Source: an uncultured Pelagibacteraceae bacterium (GTDB lineage: Bacteria > Pseudomonadota > Alphaproteobacteria > Pelagibacterales > Pelagibacteraceae). From it: a stretch of DNA of 64,000 nt. A program made the position numbers and the translations under genes. The stretch is taken from positions 351,606-415,605 of the forward strand of contig CABZOF010000002.1 in the NCBI GenBank assembly GCA_902527215.1. The letters are read 5' to 3'. Under the pieces are notes generated by a model. The model was not told where the DNA came from. It saw nothing but the letters and a program-made list of their open reading frames with translations, and made no database searches. How positions within the stretch are numbered: the stretch's first letter is position 1; every line of letters begins with the position of its first letter. This document shows, one piece after another, positions 1 through 8,968 of the stretch.

Positions 1-638
1 CCTGTTCCAGATCTTTCTGTAATTATACCCCATTCACCCTGTTCCGAAATTGCTTTAAGTCTATCATTTTTTTGATCATTAGTTTCAAATGGATAATCTT
101 GCTTTTTAAAGTTAGAACTTAAAAGTCTTATTTCTTTAGTCATCTCATCAATTTTTATTTTTGTATCCATTTCAATCAAACCTTCATTTGTTAAAAGGGG
201 TATTAATTGTTTAGTCTTGCTTATAAAGCCAATTAAAATAGTTTTTTGCTGACTACTTAAATCTTGAGAATTTTGTATTTCAGAGGTAATTTTTTTCAGA
301 TTTTTGTTCTCGATTTTAATAATGGAAGTACTTTTAAATTCTCTTTCTTCGATAGGAAATTGATATTTTAATCCTAACAATGATTCATTAATTTTTGCAA
401 CTTGACATAATTCATTTGCAGATTTTGGATAAAAACCTTTTGCAATATCCCATGAATAATAAAGCCAAACTAATAATATTGCAGTACTACCAACTATAAC
501 CCAATGAGTTCCGCCCTTAGCTCTTTCTGGATTACCAAATACTGCATCAACTTTTTCAGTTTGAATAAGTCTTCTCCCATAAAGAATACAGCCAATTATA
601 GATACAAAAATTAGTATTGTTATTATTTGAGTTAACAT
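1..638 (-). CDS. tauC: Taurine-type ABC transporter permease, N-terminal part (runs off left edge)
   Basis: The reverse strand is open from an ATG at 638 to the window edge (212 codons). The protein starts with a hydrophobic helix (about residues 2-19), has a second helix (about 45-63) and then a long hydrophilic, Lys/Glu-rich stretch. The permease domain itself would lie beyond the edge, so the identity rests mainly on context: it is the third gene after tauA and tauB, with its ATG immediately after the tauB stop (TAAATG). The extended N-terminus before the usual permease core is unusual for TauC/SsuC proteins. I infer an inner-membrane permease for taurine or another small sulfonate. It cannot be proved without the missing C-terminus. 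Confidence 0.65.
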   Translation of the reverse strand, partial: MLTQIITILIFVSIIGCILYGRRLIQTEKVDAVFGNPERAKGGTHWVIVGSTAILLVWLYYSWDIAKGFYPKSANELCQVAKINESLLGLKYQFPIEEREFKSTSIIKIENKNLKKITSEIQNSQDLSSQQKTILIGFISKTKQLIPLLTNEGLIEMDTKIKIDEMTKEIRLLSSNFKKQDYPFETNDQKNDRLKAISEQGEWGIITERSGT

Positions 639-1436
639 TTAATTTTCTTTACCCATTATTTCTTCTTCCATGTTCCAAATCATGGATAATATTTCCTCAC
701 GTTTAGATGAAAATTCTTTATTCTTTTTAATTTCTCTTAAATCTTCTTTTAAACCCATTTCCGCAAAAGGAAGATTGTACTCTTTATGTATCCTGCCCGG
801 TCTTGGCGCCATTACATATAATCTTTCACCAAGCAGCAATGCCTCCTCTACTGAGTGAGTAATTAATATAATTGTTTTTCCTGTTTCTTTCCAAATCTTA
901 AGAACTAAAGATTGCATTTTTTCTCTAGTTAATGCGTCTAGTGCACCTAATGGCTCGTCCATTAATATTAAATCTGGATCATTTATCAGGCATCTTGCAA
1001 GCGCAACTCTCTGCTGCATTCCACCTGATAATTGGTATGTTGGAGTGTTACCAAAACCTTTTAATCCAACAATTTCTAGCCATTCATCAACTTTTTTAGC
1101 TGTTTTAATTGGATCTTCTTTTTTCATCCTTAGACCAAAATCAACATTTTCAGCAACTGTTAACCATTCAAATAAAGCTCCCTGCTGAAATACCATTCCT
1201 CGTTCTACACCAGGACCATTAATTTCATTTCCACCAAGAACAATAGAGCCAGACGTCGGTCTTAAAAATCCTGCAGCTATATTTAAGAGTGTGGTTTTCC
1301 CACAACCTGACGGGCCTAGGACTGTAAGCAGTTCACCTTTTTTAAGAGTGAAACTTATGTCTTTTAGAGCATGAACAGTCTCACCTTTTGGTGTTTTAAA
1401 GATCATGTTCAGATCTTGGGAAACTAAGTCACTCAT
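639..1436 (-). CDS. tauB: Taurine/sulfonate ABC transporter ATP-binding protein
   Basis: This is a 265-aa ABC ATPase with Walker A GPSGCGKT (41-48), Q-loop near 84, signature LSGGMQQR (136-143), Walker B LILMDE (156-161) and H-loop His194. The pattern LMDEPLGALDALTR is typical of the nitrate/sulfonate/taurine (TauB/SsuB) subfamily. It would sit on the cytoplasmic face and energise import of the sulfonate delivered by the upstream binding protein. It follows tauA after an 83-bp gap that holds a strong hairpin, and abuts tauC with no gap. Nitrate, thiamine-precursor or alkanesulfonate uptake are alternatives. The neighbouring aminotransferase and alanine dehydrogenase favour taurine. Confidence 0.85.
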   Translation of the reverse strand: MSDLVSQDLNMIFKTPKGETVHALKDISFTLKKGELLTVLGPSGCGKTTLLNIAAGFLRPTSGSIVLGGNEINGPGVERGMVFQQGALFEWLTVAENVDFGLRMKKEDPIKTAKKVDEWLEIVGLKGFGNTPTYQLSGGMQQRVALARCLINDPDLILMDEPLGALDALTREKMQSLVLKIWKETGKTIILITHSVEEALLLGERLYVMAPRPGRIHKEYNLPFAEMGLKEDLREIKKNKEFSSKREEILSMIWNMEEEIMGKEN

Positions 1437-1463
1437 ATATTAACTTTATATAAATATTTTGTT

Positions 1464-1499
1464 AAAAAAAATAGGCGCTAATTTTAGTTAGCGCCTATT
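1464..1499 (-). terminator. Intercistronic hairpin plus U-tract between tauA and tauB
   Basis: Positions 1470-1481 and 1488-1499 form a perfect 12-bp stem with a 6-nt loop. Read on the minus strand the stem is followed by eight T (1464-1471 complement). This is a textbook intrinsic terminator lying just after tauA and before tauB-tauC. Inference: partial read-through would give more binding protein than transporter, as is common for ABC operons. Confidence 0.75.
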
Positions 1500-1519
1500 A
1501 AATATTTTTACTCTTTAAA

Positions 1520-2461
1520 TTATAAAGGTAAGAAACTTGTATCTACATTTCCACCAGGCGTTCCCATTCCTTTTAAGAATGCATCAAGGTTTCCACTTTC
1601 CATAGATTGTTTTGTTTCTTCTGGTGTTAAGAATTTAAATCCACTTAAAGTTTCTTTCATATCTGCAACTTTCATTTCAGAAGCTTTAGACATAGAATTC
1701 ATATCACTCTTACCTGCTCTATATCTGTCATTTGCTTCATGAGTTACTTCTATAAAAGTTCTTAACATTCCAGGATTTTCCTTCATAAATTTATCAGTTA
1801 CTGAAGTAATATCTATTCCTAGAATTCCAGCTGCTCTTGCTTCATCCACTGTTAGCAATCTTGAACCAACAGCTACAGCTGCTTTGATAGAATTTCCACC
1901 AAATAAACATGCCATTACAACATCACCACTCACTAGCGCAGCAGCACCTTCTTCAGGGTCCATTTGAATTATATCCATTTTACCTCTGTCAGCTCCAACA
2001 ACTTTCATACTTTCATCAAATACATATTCAGCCATTGTTCCAAGTGGAACTGCAACTTTTTTACCTTCTAATTCAGTTGCATTAGCTTTTGTAATTCCAG
2101 AAGCATTTGATGTAACACAAGTAGTTCCGCCCATTCCGTATTCCATAGCAATATCAACTAACTTGATAGGTGCATTAGATTTTACAGCATTAATAAAAGG
2201 CACTAGACCTTGTGAATACGATATATCAATGTCTCCTGCTAACATTGCATCTGTCATTGCTCCACCATTAGTGAAGTTAGTCCATTTTACTGGAACTCCT
2301 AGAGCTTTAGCAAAATTCTTTTTTTGCATGTCCTCTAAATTTGGACTTGGCCATTCTAGAAAGTATGCAACTCTTACCTCATTTGCAGCAGCATTTGCAG
2401 CTGAAATTGACAAGTTAAGAGCGAATATACTTCCTAAAATAAAGCTAATTAGTTTCTTCAT
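1520..2461 (-). CDS. tauA: Periplasmic taurine-binding protein of ABC transporter
   Basis: This is a 313-aa solute-binding protein with a clear Sec signal peptide (Lys-Lys start, hydrophobic core, cleavage likely near ISAANA at about 20-25). The mature part resembles the SBP family for nitrate/sulfonate/taurine: an early EWPSPN segment, a GGAMTDAMLAGDIDI segment and a MDPEEGAAALVSGDV segment. It would capture the substrate in the periplasm and deliver it to TauBC. A good Shine-Dalgarno (AAGGAG) lies 6 nt before the ATG. The ligand could be taurine or a related sulfonate. Divergent taurine-aminotransferase-like and alanine dehydrogenase genes support taurine. Confidence 0.85.
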   Translation of the reverse strand: MKKLISFILGSIFALNLSISAANAAANEVRVAYFLEWPSPNLEDMQKKNFAKALGVPVKWTNFTNGGAMTDAMLAGDIDISYSQGLVPFINAVKSNAPIKLVDIAMEYGMGGTTCVTSNASGITKANATELEGKKVAVPLGTMAEYVFDESMKVVGADRGKMDIIQMDPEEGAAALVSGDVVMACLFGGNSIKAAVAVGSRLLTVDEARAAGILGIDITSVTDKFMKENPGMLRTFIEVTHEANDRYRAGKSDMNSMSKASEMKVADMKETLSGFKFLTPEETKQSMESGNLDAFLKGMGTPGGNVDTSFLPL

Positions 2462-2689
2462 TTTATCTCCTTAATTAAATTTAATTAACCTTATTTAAGT
2501 TTAATTTTAGATATATGTAAACGTATTTTGTAAGCACATTAATCACAGTTGATTTGAACATGTCTAAAATGGGCTCAACTTTAAGTTGTATTTGATGCCA
2601 CCTAATGACATACTTATGATGTAGAGAAATTATTTTCTATTTTTTTATTTTAGTCTATGAAAGAGTAATAATAACATTAAAAATTTTTT
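2462..2689. promoter_or_regulatory. Divergent control region between tauABC and the aminotransferase gene
   Basis: This is a 228-bp A+T-rich spacer that must hold promoters for both directions. It contains a perfect 13-nt palindrome CAACTTTAAGTTG (2576-2588), a candidate operator half-way between the genes. The tauA side has a strong Shine-Dalgarno. The aminotransferase side has only an A/T-rich run before its ATG. No regulator gene is adjacent. Confidence 0.4.
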
Positions 2690-4033
2690 ATGAGTTCAGA
2701 AAAGCCACAAATACCAAATTCTTTAAATGAACATTGGATGCCATTTTCATCCAACAGAGATTTTAAAGCAAACCCTAGATTAATAGTTGAGGCAAAAGGT
2801 GTTTATTTAAAAAATCATCAAGGTAAGACACAAATCGATGCAAGTTCTGGATTATTTTGTAATCCATTGGGTCATGGTAGAGAGGAAATAATTGAAGCAA
2901 TTACAAAACAACTAAGAACAGTAGACTATGCTCAACCATTCCAACAGGGTTTTGGTGGATCATTTGAGTTAGCAACAAGAATTTCAAAACATACTCCAGG
3001 AAATTTAAATAGAATTTTTTATACTATATGTGGATCAACTGCAGTGGAAACAGCAATCAAAATTTCAGTAGCTTATCATAAAGCTAGAGGTGAAGGAGAA
3101 CGATTTAGATTTGTAGGAAGAGAAAGATCTTACCACGGTATGAATATCGGAGCAACATCAGTTGGAGGAATGATAAATAATGTTAAAACATTTGCCAGTG
3201 TATTAATGCCAGGTGTTCTTCATATGAGACATACGCACTTACCAGAACATAAATTTATATCAGGTCAACCAGAAACAGGAGTTGAAATTGCTGAAGATTT
3301 AGAAAGAATTTGTACAAACTTTGGTTCAGAAAATATTGCGGCATGTATTGTAGAACCAATTGCAGGATCTACAGGAACTCTAGTCCCACCAAAAGGATAT
3401 TTACAAAGACTAAGAGAAATTTGTGATAAGCATGGCATATTATTAATTTTTGATGAAGTTATAACTGGATGGGGAAGAACGGGCTCTCCATTTGCATCAC
3501 AAGAATATGGTGTTACACCAGATATTATAACTATGGCAAAAGCTACAACAAATGGAATAAGTCCTTTGGGTGCAGTTGCATGTAAAGAAGAAATCTATGA
3601 TACTGTAATGGATGGGTCACCGAAAGGTTCTATAGAATTATTTCATGGTTACACATATTCAGGAATACCTGTTTCTGTTGCAGCAGGATTAGCTGTTCAA
3701 GATATATTTGAAAAAGAGGATATATTTAATAGAGCTAAAAATTTAGCACCATATTTCCAAGAAGGTTTGATGTCATTAAAGGATATAGATGTTGTCGATA
3801 ACATTAGAGGATATGGAATGATGGGTGGAATAGATATTAAAATGGATAAAAAACCTGGAGCAGCAGGATTTACATGCTTTAAACATTGTTATGATGCTGG
3901 AGTGAATTTTAAGGCAACAGGGGATTGTTTAATTATTGCACCAATGTTTATTTGTGAAAAAAAACACATCGATGAAATAATAGCTAAATTAAGAACAGGG
4001 ATTACAAATTATTCGAAAAGCAAAAAAAATTAA
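2690..4033 (+). CDS. tpa: Class III aminotransferase, probable taurine:pyruvate aminotransferase
   Basis: This is a 447-aa fold-type I PLP enzyme of the omega-amino acid:pyruvate aminotransferase group. It has FDEVITGWGRTG (Asp255 binds the PLP ring nitrogen), the Schiff-base lysine Lys284 in TMAKATTNG, and SYHG near 147-150. The expected reaction is taurine + pyruvate to sulfoacetaldehyde + L-alanine in the cytoplasm. It diverges from the sulfonate ABC transporter and is followed 9 bp later by alanine dehydrogenase, which would regenerate pyruvate and release ammonium. Sulfoacetaldehyde would then go to the Xsc encoded at 32860. Beta-alanine or another omega-amine as substrate cannot be excluded from sequence alone. 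Confidence 0.8.
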   Translation: MSSEKPQIPNSLNEHWMPFSSNRDFKANPRLIVEAKGVYLKNHQGKTQIDASSGLFCNPLGHGREEIIEAITKQLRTVDYAQPFQQGFGGSFELATRISKHTPGNLNRIFYTICGSTAVETAIKISVAYHKARGEGERFRFVGRERSYHGMNIGATSVGGMINNVKTFASVLMPGVLHMRHTHLPEHKFISGQPETGVEIAEDLERICTNFGSENIAACIVEPIAGSTGTLVPPKGYLQRLREICDKHGILLIFDEVITGWGRTGSPFASQEYGVTPDIITMAKATTNGISPLGAVACKEEIYDTVMDGSPKGSIELFHGYTYSGIPVSVAAGLAVQDIFEKEDIFNRAKNLAPYFQEGLMSLKDIDVVDNIRGYGMMGGIDIKMDKKPGAAGFTCFKHCYDAGVNFKATGDCLIIAPMFICEKKHIDEIIAKLRTGITNYSKSKKN

Positions 4034-4042
4034 TCCACTTAT

Positions 4043-5158
4043 ATGAAAATAGGTGTTCCAAAAGAAATTAAGTCTCAAGAAAATAGAATTGGACTTACTC
4101 CTGAGAGTGTAAAAATACTAACTTCAAATGGAAATGAAGTACTTGTAGAAAATAATGGTGGTTTCGAAGCTGGATTTTATAATGAACAATATAAATCTGC
4201 AGGTGCAAAAATTTTAGATAAAGCAGAAGACATTTTTGATGATGCGGAGATAATCGTAAAAGTTAAAGAACCACAACCAAGTGAGGTAAAAATGATTAAA
4301 GAAAATCAAATTGTTTTTACATATTTGCACTTAGCGGCTGCAAAAGAACTTACTAAAGGCTTAGTGGACTCCAAATCAGTTTGTATTGCCTATGAAACGG
4401 TAACTGACAACAACGGTAGATTACCTTTGCTAGCTCCAATGAGTGCAGTTGCTGGAAGAATGTCAGTTCAAGCAGGTGCACATTGCCTTGAAAAAAACCA
4501 AAAAGGAAGAGGACTTCTTTTGGGAGGAGCACCTGGGGTTGATCCAGGAAATGTAGTTATATTGGGTGGAGGAGTTGTAGGTGAAAATGCAGCAATTATT
4601 GCTACAGGCATGAAGGCAAAAGTTCATATAGTAGACAAATCTGAAAAAAGACTAAATGAATTATCAAAAAAATTTGGTGATCTTATAATACCAAAATTAA
4701 GTAATGAAACTGATTTAGAAAAATTAATTTCAGAATGTGATTTGTTGGTTGGGGGTGTCTTAATTCCAGGTGCAGAGGCACCAAAACTTGTAACAAAAAA
4801 AATGTTAAAAAATATGAAAAGAGGATCGGTAATTGTAGATGTAGCAATTGATCAAGGAGGATGTGTTGAAACAAGTAAACCCACAACATTTGCCGAACCT
4901 ACATATATTGTTGATGATATCGTTCATTATTGTGTAGCTAATATGCCAGGAGGTGTTCCAAGAACATCAACAATTGCTTTAAATAGAGCAACTCTACCTT
5001 TCTTATCTAAATTAGCAACACACGGATATTTAAAAGCTTTAGGAGACGATCCAAATTTTTTAGCAGGTTTGAATGTTCATAAAGGTCAAATTACATATAA
5101 GGCAGTTGCAGACGTTTTTGGATATGATTATTTAACTGCTAGAGATGCATTAAATTAG
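4043..5158 (+). CDS. ald: Alanine dehydrogenase
   Basis: This is a 371-aa NAD-dependent L-alanine dehydrogenase of usual family length. The canonical catalytic residues are present: Arg15 (ENRIGLTP), Lys75 (VKVKEP) and His96 (YLHLA), with Rossmann glycine motif GGGVVGENA (175-183). It oxidatively deaminates alanine to pyruvate and ammonium. It lies 9 bp after the taurine-type aminotransferase, so the pair would work as a cycle that turns taurine nitrogen into ammonium. Its 3' end overlaps the convergent esterase gene by 4 nt. Confidence 0.92.
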   Translation: MKIGVPKEIKSQENRIGLTPESVKILTSNGNEVLVENNGGFEAGFYNEQYKSAGAKILDKAEDIFDDAEIIVKVKEPQPSEVKMIKENQIVFTYLHLAAAKELTKGLVDSKSVCIAYETVTDNNGRLPLLAPMSAVAGRMSVQAGAHCLEKNQKGRGLLLGGAPGVDPGNVVILGGGVVGENAAIIATGMKAKVHIVDKSEKRLNELSKKFGDLIIPKLSNETDLEKLISECDLLVGGVLIPGAEAPKLVTKKMLKNMKRGSVIVDVAIDQGGCVETSKPTTFAEPTYIVDDIVHYCVANMPGGVPRTSTIALNRATLPFLSKLATHGYLKALGDDPNFLAGLNVHKGQITYKAVADVFGYDYLTARDALN

Positions 5159-5766
5159 TTAAAAATATTTAGTATTTTTTTTTCTATATTGGCACTTATA
5201 ATTATAACTCCTTTTGCATTAGGGTGCATTCCATCTTCTAAATTTAAATCAGGATTTAAAGCAACTCCATCTAGCAAAAAAGGAACTAAAGTTAAGTCAT
5301 ATTTATCAGATAGTTTTTTATAAATTTTATCAAATTTATTTTTATAATCTTTTCCATGACTATCTGGTGCTATCATTCCTGCTAAAATTATTTGAATATT
5401 TTTGTTTAATATCTTTTTTATAGTTTCCTCCAAATTTTTTTCAGTTTCATATGGACTAATACCACGCAACATATCATTTGAACCAAGACCAATTAGAATT
5501 AAATCAATATTTTTTTCGCTAATTGTCCACTCTATTCTGTTTAAACCGCCTGCAGATGTATCACCTGATACACTTGCATTGATTACTTTAACTTTTAAAC
5601 CATTTTTATTTAAATTATTCTCAAGAACTGAAGATAAATGATATTTTCTATCTAAACCATATCCTGCCATTAGACTATCACCGAATAAGACAACTTTGTA
5701 ATCGGCTTTAGCTGCAAATCCTGTTATTAATAAAATAATTATATTAATTATTAATTTTTTAATCAT
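5155..5766 (-). CDS. tesA: TesA-like GDSL esterase / lysophospholipase, exported
   Basis: This is a 203-aa SGNH hydrolase with an N-terminal signal peptide (about 1-20). The blocks are complete: nucleophile Ser31 in FGDSLMAG, Gly68 in block II, Asn97 in GSNDM, and Asp178/His181 in DGMHPNAKG. It matches the TesA/ArE subgroup (thioesterase I / lysophospholipase L1) and would act in the periplasm on acyl esters. As in Escherichia coli, it is divergent from a ybbA-ybbP pair. Here the two start codons actually overlap within the palindrome CATG at 5764-5767, so neither gene has a non-coding leader. Confidence 0.87.
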   Translation of the reverse strand: MIKKLIINIIILLITGFAAKADYKVVLFGDSLMAGYGLDRKYHLSSVLENNLNKNGLKVKVINASVSGDTSAGGLNRIEWTISEKNIDLILIGLGSNDMLRGISPYETEKNLEETIKKILNKNIQIILAGMIAPDSHGKDYKNKFDKIYKKLSDKYDLTLVPFLLDGVALNPDLNLEDGMHPNAKGVIIISANIEKKILNIFN

Positions 5767-6436
5767 GAATAAACTTTTAAAATTATCTAATGTTAGTTTA
5801 AATTATACCATAGATAATAACTCTATAAATATTTTAAAAAATATAAGCTTTGAGGTAGACTATAAAGAGACTATTTCAATAGTTGGAGAAAGTGGTTCGG
5901 GCAAAACAAGTTTAATTATGTTAATTGGAGGTCTCGAAAAGATTTCAGCAGGAAATATTTTTTTTAAGGACTCAGAAATATCCAATATGACTGAGGATGA
6001 AATTTCTGAAATCAGAAGAAAAAATATTGGAATAGTATTTCAATCATTTTATTTGATACCAAATTACACCACACTAGAAAATGTGAGTCTATCTCTAGAA
6101 ATAAATAAATTTGATAATGCAACACAAAAAGCAAAAGAAATTTTAGATAGATTTGGATTGAGCCATAGATTTAACAATCTTCCCAGTCAGCTTTCAGGAG
6201 GTGAGCAGCAGAGAGTAGCTATTGCAAGATCTGTTGTTATGAAACCAGAGCTTATTTTAGCTGATGAGCCAACTGGTAATTTAGATAGTGAAAATACAGA
6301 GAATATTTCTAGTTTACTTTTTAATTATATAAAAGACGAAAACGCTAGTTTAATTATGGTCACTCACGACAATAATTTAGCTAATTTAACGAAAAGAAAA
6401 ATAACTATAAAAGATGGAGTAATTAGTGAAAATTAA
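5765..6436 (+). CDS. ybbA: ABC transporter ATP-binding protein (YbbA/LolD type)
   Basis: This is a 223-aa ATPase with Walker A GESGSGKT (41-48), signature LSGGEQQR and Walker B/D-loop ADEPTGNLDSE, the pattern of the MacB/LolD/FtsE group that pairs with FtsX-type permeases. Its partner is the next gene, whose start lies 11 nt inside this one. By analogy with E. coli YbbAP it may power extraction or export of lipids or hydrophobic compounds, but the substrate is unknown. The start codon overlaps the start codon of the divergent tesA-like gene. No downstream start would keep the conserved first strand, so I keep this start. Confidence 0.85.
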   Translation: MNKLLKLSNVSLNYTIDNNSINILKNISFEVDYKETISIVGESGSGKTSLIMLIGGLEKISAGNIFFKDSEISNMTEDEISEIRRKNIGIVFQSFYLIPNYTTLENVSLSLEINKFDNATQKAKEILDRFGLSHRFNNLPSQLSGGEQQRVAIARSVVMKPELILADEPTGNLDSENTENISSLLFNYIKDENASLIMVTHDNNLANLTKRKITIKDGVISEN

Positions 6437-8951
6437 TGATTTAAGTCTTTATTCTAAATATGCATTTCGTGATTTAATCAGAAGTTATTCAAAAATTTTA
6501 AGTATAATAATTACATTATTAATTAGCCTATTTATACTAAGTGCTATCTTAACCATCGAAGACAGTTTAGAGAATGAACTTAACGAAAACTCAAAAGTTC
6601 TTTTAGGAGGGGATTTAGAAATTGATTATAATAATAGAGAAGGAAATAGGAATTTAATAAAACAGATTGAAAATATTTCAACAGTATCTCAAATAGTTGA
6701 ATTCAGCACAATGATTTCAACTATTGAGAAAAAACTGAATAAAACTTCATTTACCAGAATAAAAGCAATAGATCAAAATTACCCTTTATATGGAGATGTA
6801 AGTTTTGAACCAGTTGGGTCATTAAAAAAATTAAACGAAATTGATAACACTATTATGGTAAATGAAAACATTTTTAAGAATTTGAACCTTAAAATTAATG
6901 ATATTGTAAAAGTTCAAAATAAAAAATTTAAAGTTATTGGTGTTGTAAAAGTTCTTCCAGATATTGGAGGAGCATTCGTATTTGGGGATTTTGCATTAAC
7001 AGGAAAAAAAACATTAGACAAACTAGAATTAAATACATTAGGAAGTTTCTTAAATTACGAATATAAGATTAAATTTGATGACTACAAAAACAAAGATAAA
7101 AAAATAAATGAAATTAAAAAAATTTTTAAAAATAATGATAAGGTAAAAATAAGATATCCAGAAAATTCCGCAGGAGGTATAAAAAGAATTATTGATAATT
7201 TTTCACAATTTTTATCGCTAGTTTCAATAAGTGCTATGCTAATTGCTGGAATAGGGATTGCTAATACTCTTCTTTCATTTATTAATCAAAAGAATTCATC
7301 AATTGCTGTTCAAAAAGCAATTGGAATTAATTCAGGAAATATTAAAACTATTTATTATTTGCAGTTGTTTATTAGTTTGATCTTTATTTCTTTAGTTGCT
7401 TATGGACTAAGTTTTTTCTTGGTACCAGTTGTTGATAAATATATATCAGATGGACTTGGATTCAATATTGAGGCATCATTTTCTTTAACAAATTTATTTA
7501 TTGTTTTTCTGGTTGGATTGTTAGTTATAATAATATTTTCAATCCCAACTGTTAGTTCAATTGACCAAATTAAAGCTTCTAGTTTATTTAGAAATGTTTT
7601 TCAAAGTTTGCAGTTTAAATATTCAAAATTATCAATTATCTTAAGTTTGTTACTGCTTACCATTTTAGTCAGCTTATTTGCTTTTAGGTCATCGATTCCT
7701 TATTATAGTTTAATATATTTTGCATCGTTCTTTGTCTGTTTAACCGTCTTTTTTTATGTTTCCCGTTTTATAATATTATTATTGAGGAACAATCTACTTA
7801 ATTTTGGTATTTCATCAAAAATAGCAATTAAAAATGTTACACAATCAAAAAGTATTACGCCTATAACTGTGATGTCACTTGGATTAGGAATGACATTGTT
7901 ACTAACGCTAGCATTTGTTGGTACTAATTTTAAAAGAGAAATAGCAAAATCAATTCCAGAAATTGCACCTGACTACTTTTTTTTAGGAATCCAAAATAAT
8001 CAAAAAGATTTGTTTAAAAAAACAATTAATGATACTGACAAAGAAGCAGTCACGGAAATTGTTCCTATGGTATCAGCAGGTATTGTTAAAATAAATGGAA
8101 TAGATCCAAATACATATATTTCTAATACTAATGATAGTTATTGGGTTATTATGAATGACAGAAGAGTGTCGTGGGTTAATACAATTCCAAAAGACAATCC
8201 TATTTTAGAAGGTAGTTGGTGGGATACTTCACAGCCAAATAAATTACAAATATCACTAGATAGTAAAGTTGCAAAAGACTTTGGAGTAGATATAGGTGAC
8301 AAATTCACGCTTAGAATTTATGGAAGAGAGGTTGAAGGAGAAGTGGTAAATTTTAGATTGGTTAACTATCAAGATTTAAGTATTAATTTTGCGATGTTAT
8401 TGAATCCGCAATTTGCAGAAAATATTCCACATGAATATCTTTCTACAATTAAATTTAAAAATATAGAAAACTTTAATGAAGTTAAATTCTTAGATAAATT
8501 TCCAAGTGTATCCATAATAAAAATTTCAGATTATTTATCAAAAGTTACCAATGTTCTTAATAAGGTATTTATAGCAGTCAGTATAATATCGGCTGTTACA
8601 GTTATTATTGGTTTAGTTGTTATCTCAAGCGCAATTATTGTTCAAGGAAAAATTAAAGTATTTCAAAATCTAGTTTTTAAAATCTTAGGTTTTTCTAGGA
8701 GGGAAATTATTATGTCTTCAATTATTGAATTTATAATTTCTTTTTTATCTATTATATTTTTTTCAACTATTTTTGCTGTAATAGCATCAAAGTTTATCAT
8801 AGAAAATATCTTTCAACTTAACTGGTTATTTGAATTAAATGTATTTTTATACATTACAATTGGAGTAGGTTTAACAACACTTGCTCTAATTGTGATTACA
8901 AACTTTAAGTATTTAAGCCCAAAAGTTTATCCACTTGTTAGAAATGAGTAG
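6426..8951 (+). CDS. ybbP: FtsX-type ABC transporter permease (YbbP family)
   Basis: This is an 841-aa membrane protein with one N-terminal helix (about 20-42), a periplasmic domain, a first FtsX-type helix block (about residues 265-370), further helices, a second periplasmic domain and a C-terminal helix block (about 715-835). This duplicated layout is that of YbbP/LolC-like permeases. It overlaps the ATPase gene by 11 nt and would form the transporter with it. The nearby exported lysophospholipase suggests a cell-envelope lipid role, as proposed for the same gene group elsewhere; that is inference. Confidence 0.82.
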   Translation: MKINDLSLYSKYAFRDLIRSYSKILSIIITLLISLFILSAILTIEDSLENELNENSKVLLGGDLEIDYNNREGNRNLIKQIENISTVSQIVEFSTMISTIEKKLNKTSFTRIKAIDQNYPLYGDVSFEPVGSLKKLNEIDNTIMVNENIFKNLNLKINDIVKVQNKKFKVIGVVKVLPDIGGAFVFGDFALTGKKTLDKLELNTLGSFLNYEYKIKFDDYKNKDKKINEIKKIFKNNDKVKIRYPENSAGGIKRIIDNFSQFLSLVSISAMLIAGIGIANTLLSFINQKNSSIAVQKAIGINSGNIKTIYYLQLFISLIFISLVAYGLSFFLVPVVDKYISDGLGFNIEASFSLTNLFIVFLVGLLVIIIFSIPTVSSIDQIKASSLFRNVFQSLQFKYSKLSIILSLLLLTILVSLFAFRSSIPYYSLIYFASFFVCLTVFFYVSRFIILLLRNNLLNFGISSKIAIKNVTQSKSITPITVMSLGLGMTLLLTLAFVGTNFKREIAKSIPEIAPDYFFLGIQNNQKDLFKKTINDTDKEAVTEIVPMVSAGIVKINGIDPNTYISNTNDSYWVIMNDRRVSWVNTIPKDNPILEGSWWDTSQPNKLQISLDSKVAKDFGVDIGDKFTLRIYGREVEGEVVNFRLVNYQDLSINFAMLLNPQFAENIPHEYLSTIKFKNIENFNEVKFLDKFPSVSIIKISDYLSKVTNVLNKVFIAVSIISAVTVIIGLVVISSAIIVQGKIKVFQNLVFKILGFSRREIIMSSIIEFIISFLSIIFFSTIFAVIASKFIIENIFQLNWLFELNVFLYITIGVGLTTLALIVITNFKYLSPKVYPLVRNE

Positions 8952-8968
8952 TTTGGATAATTTTTAAT

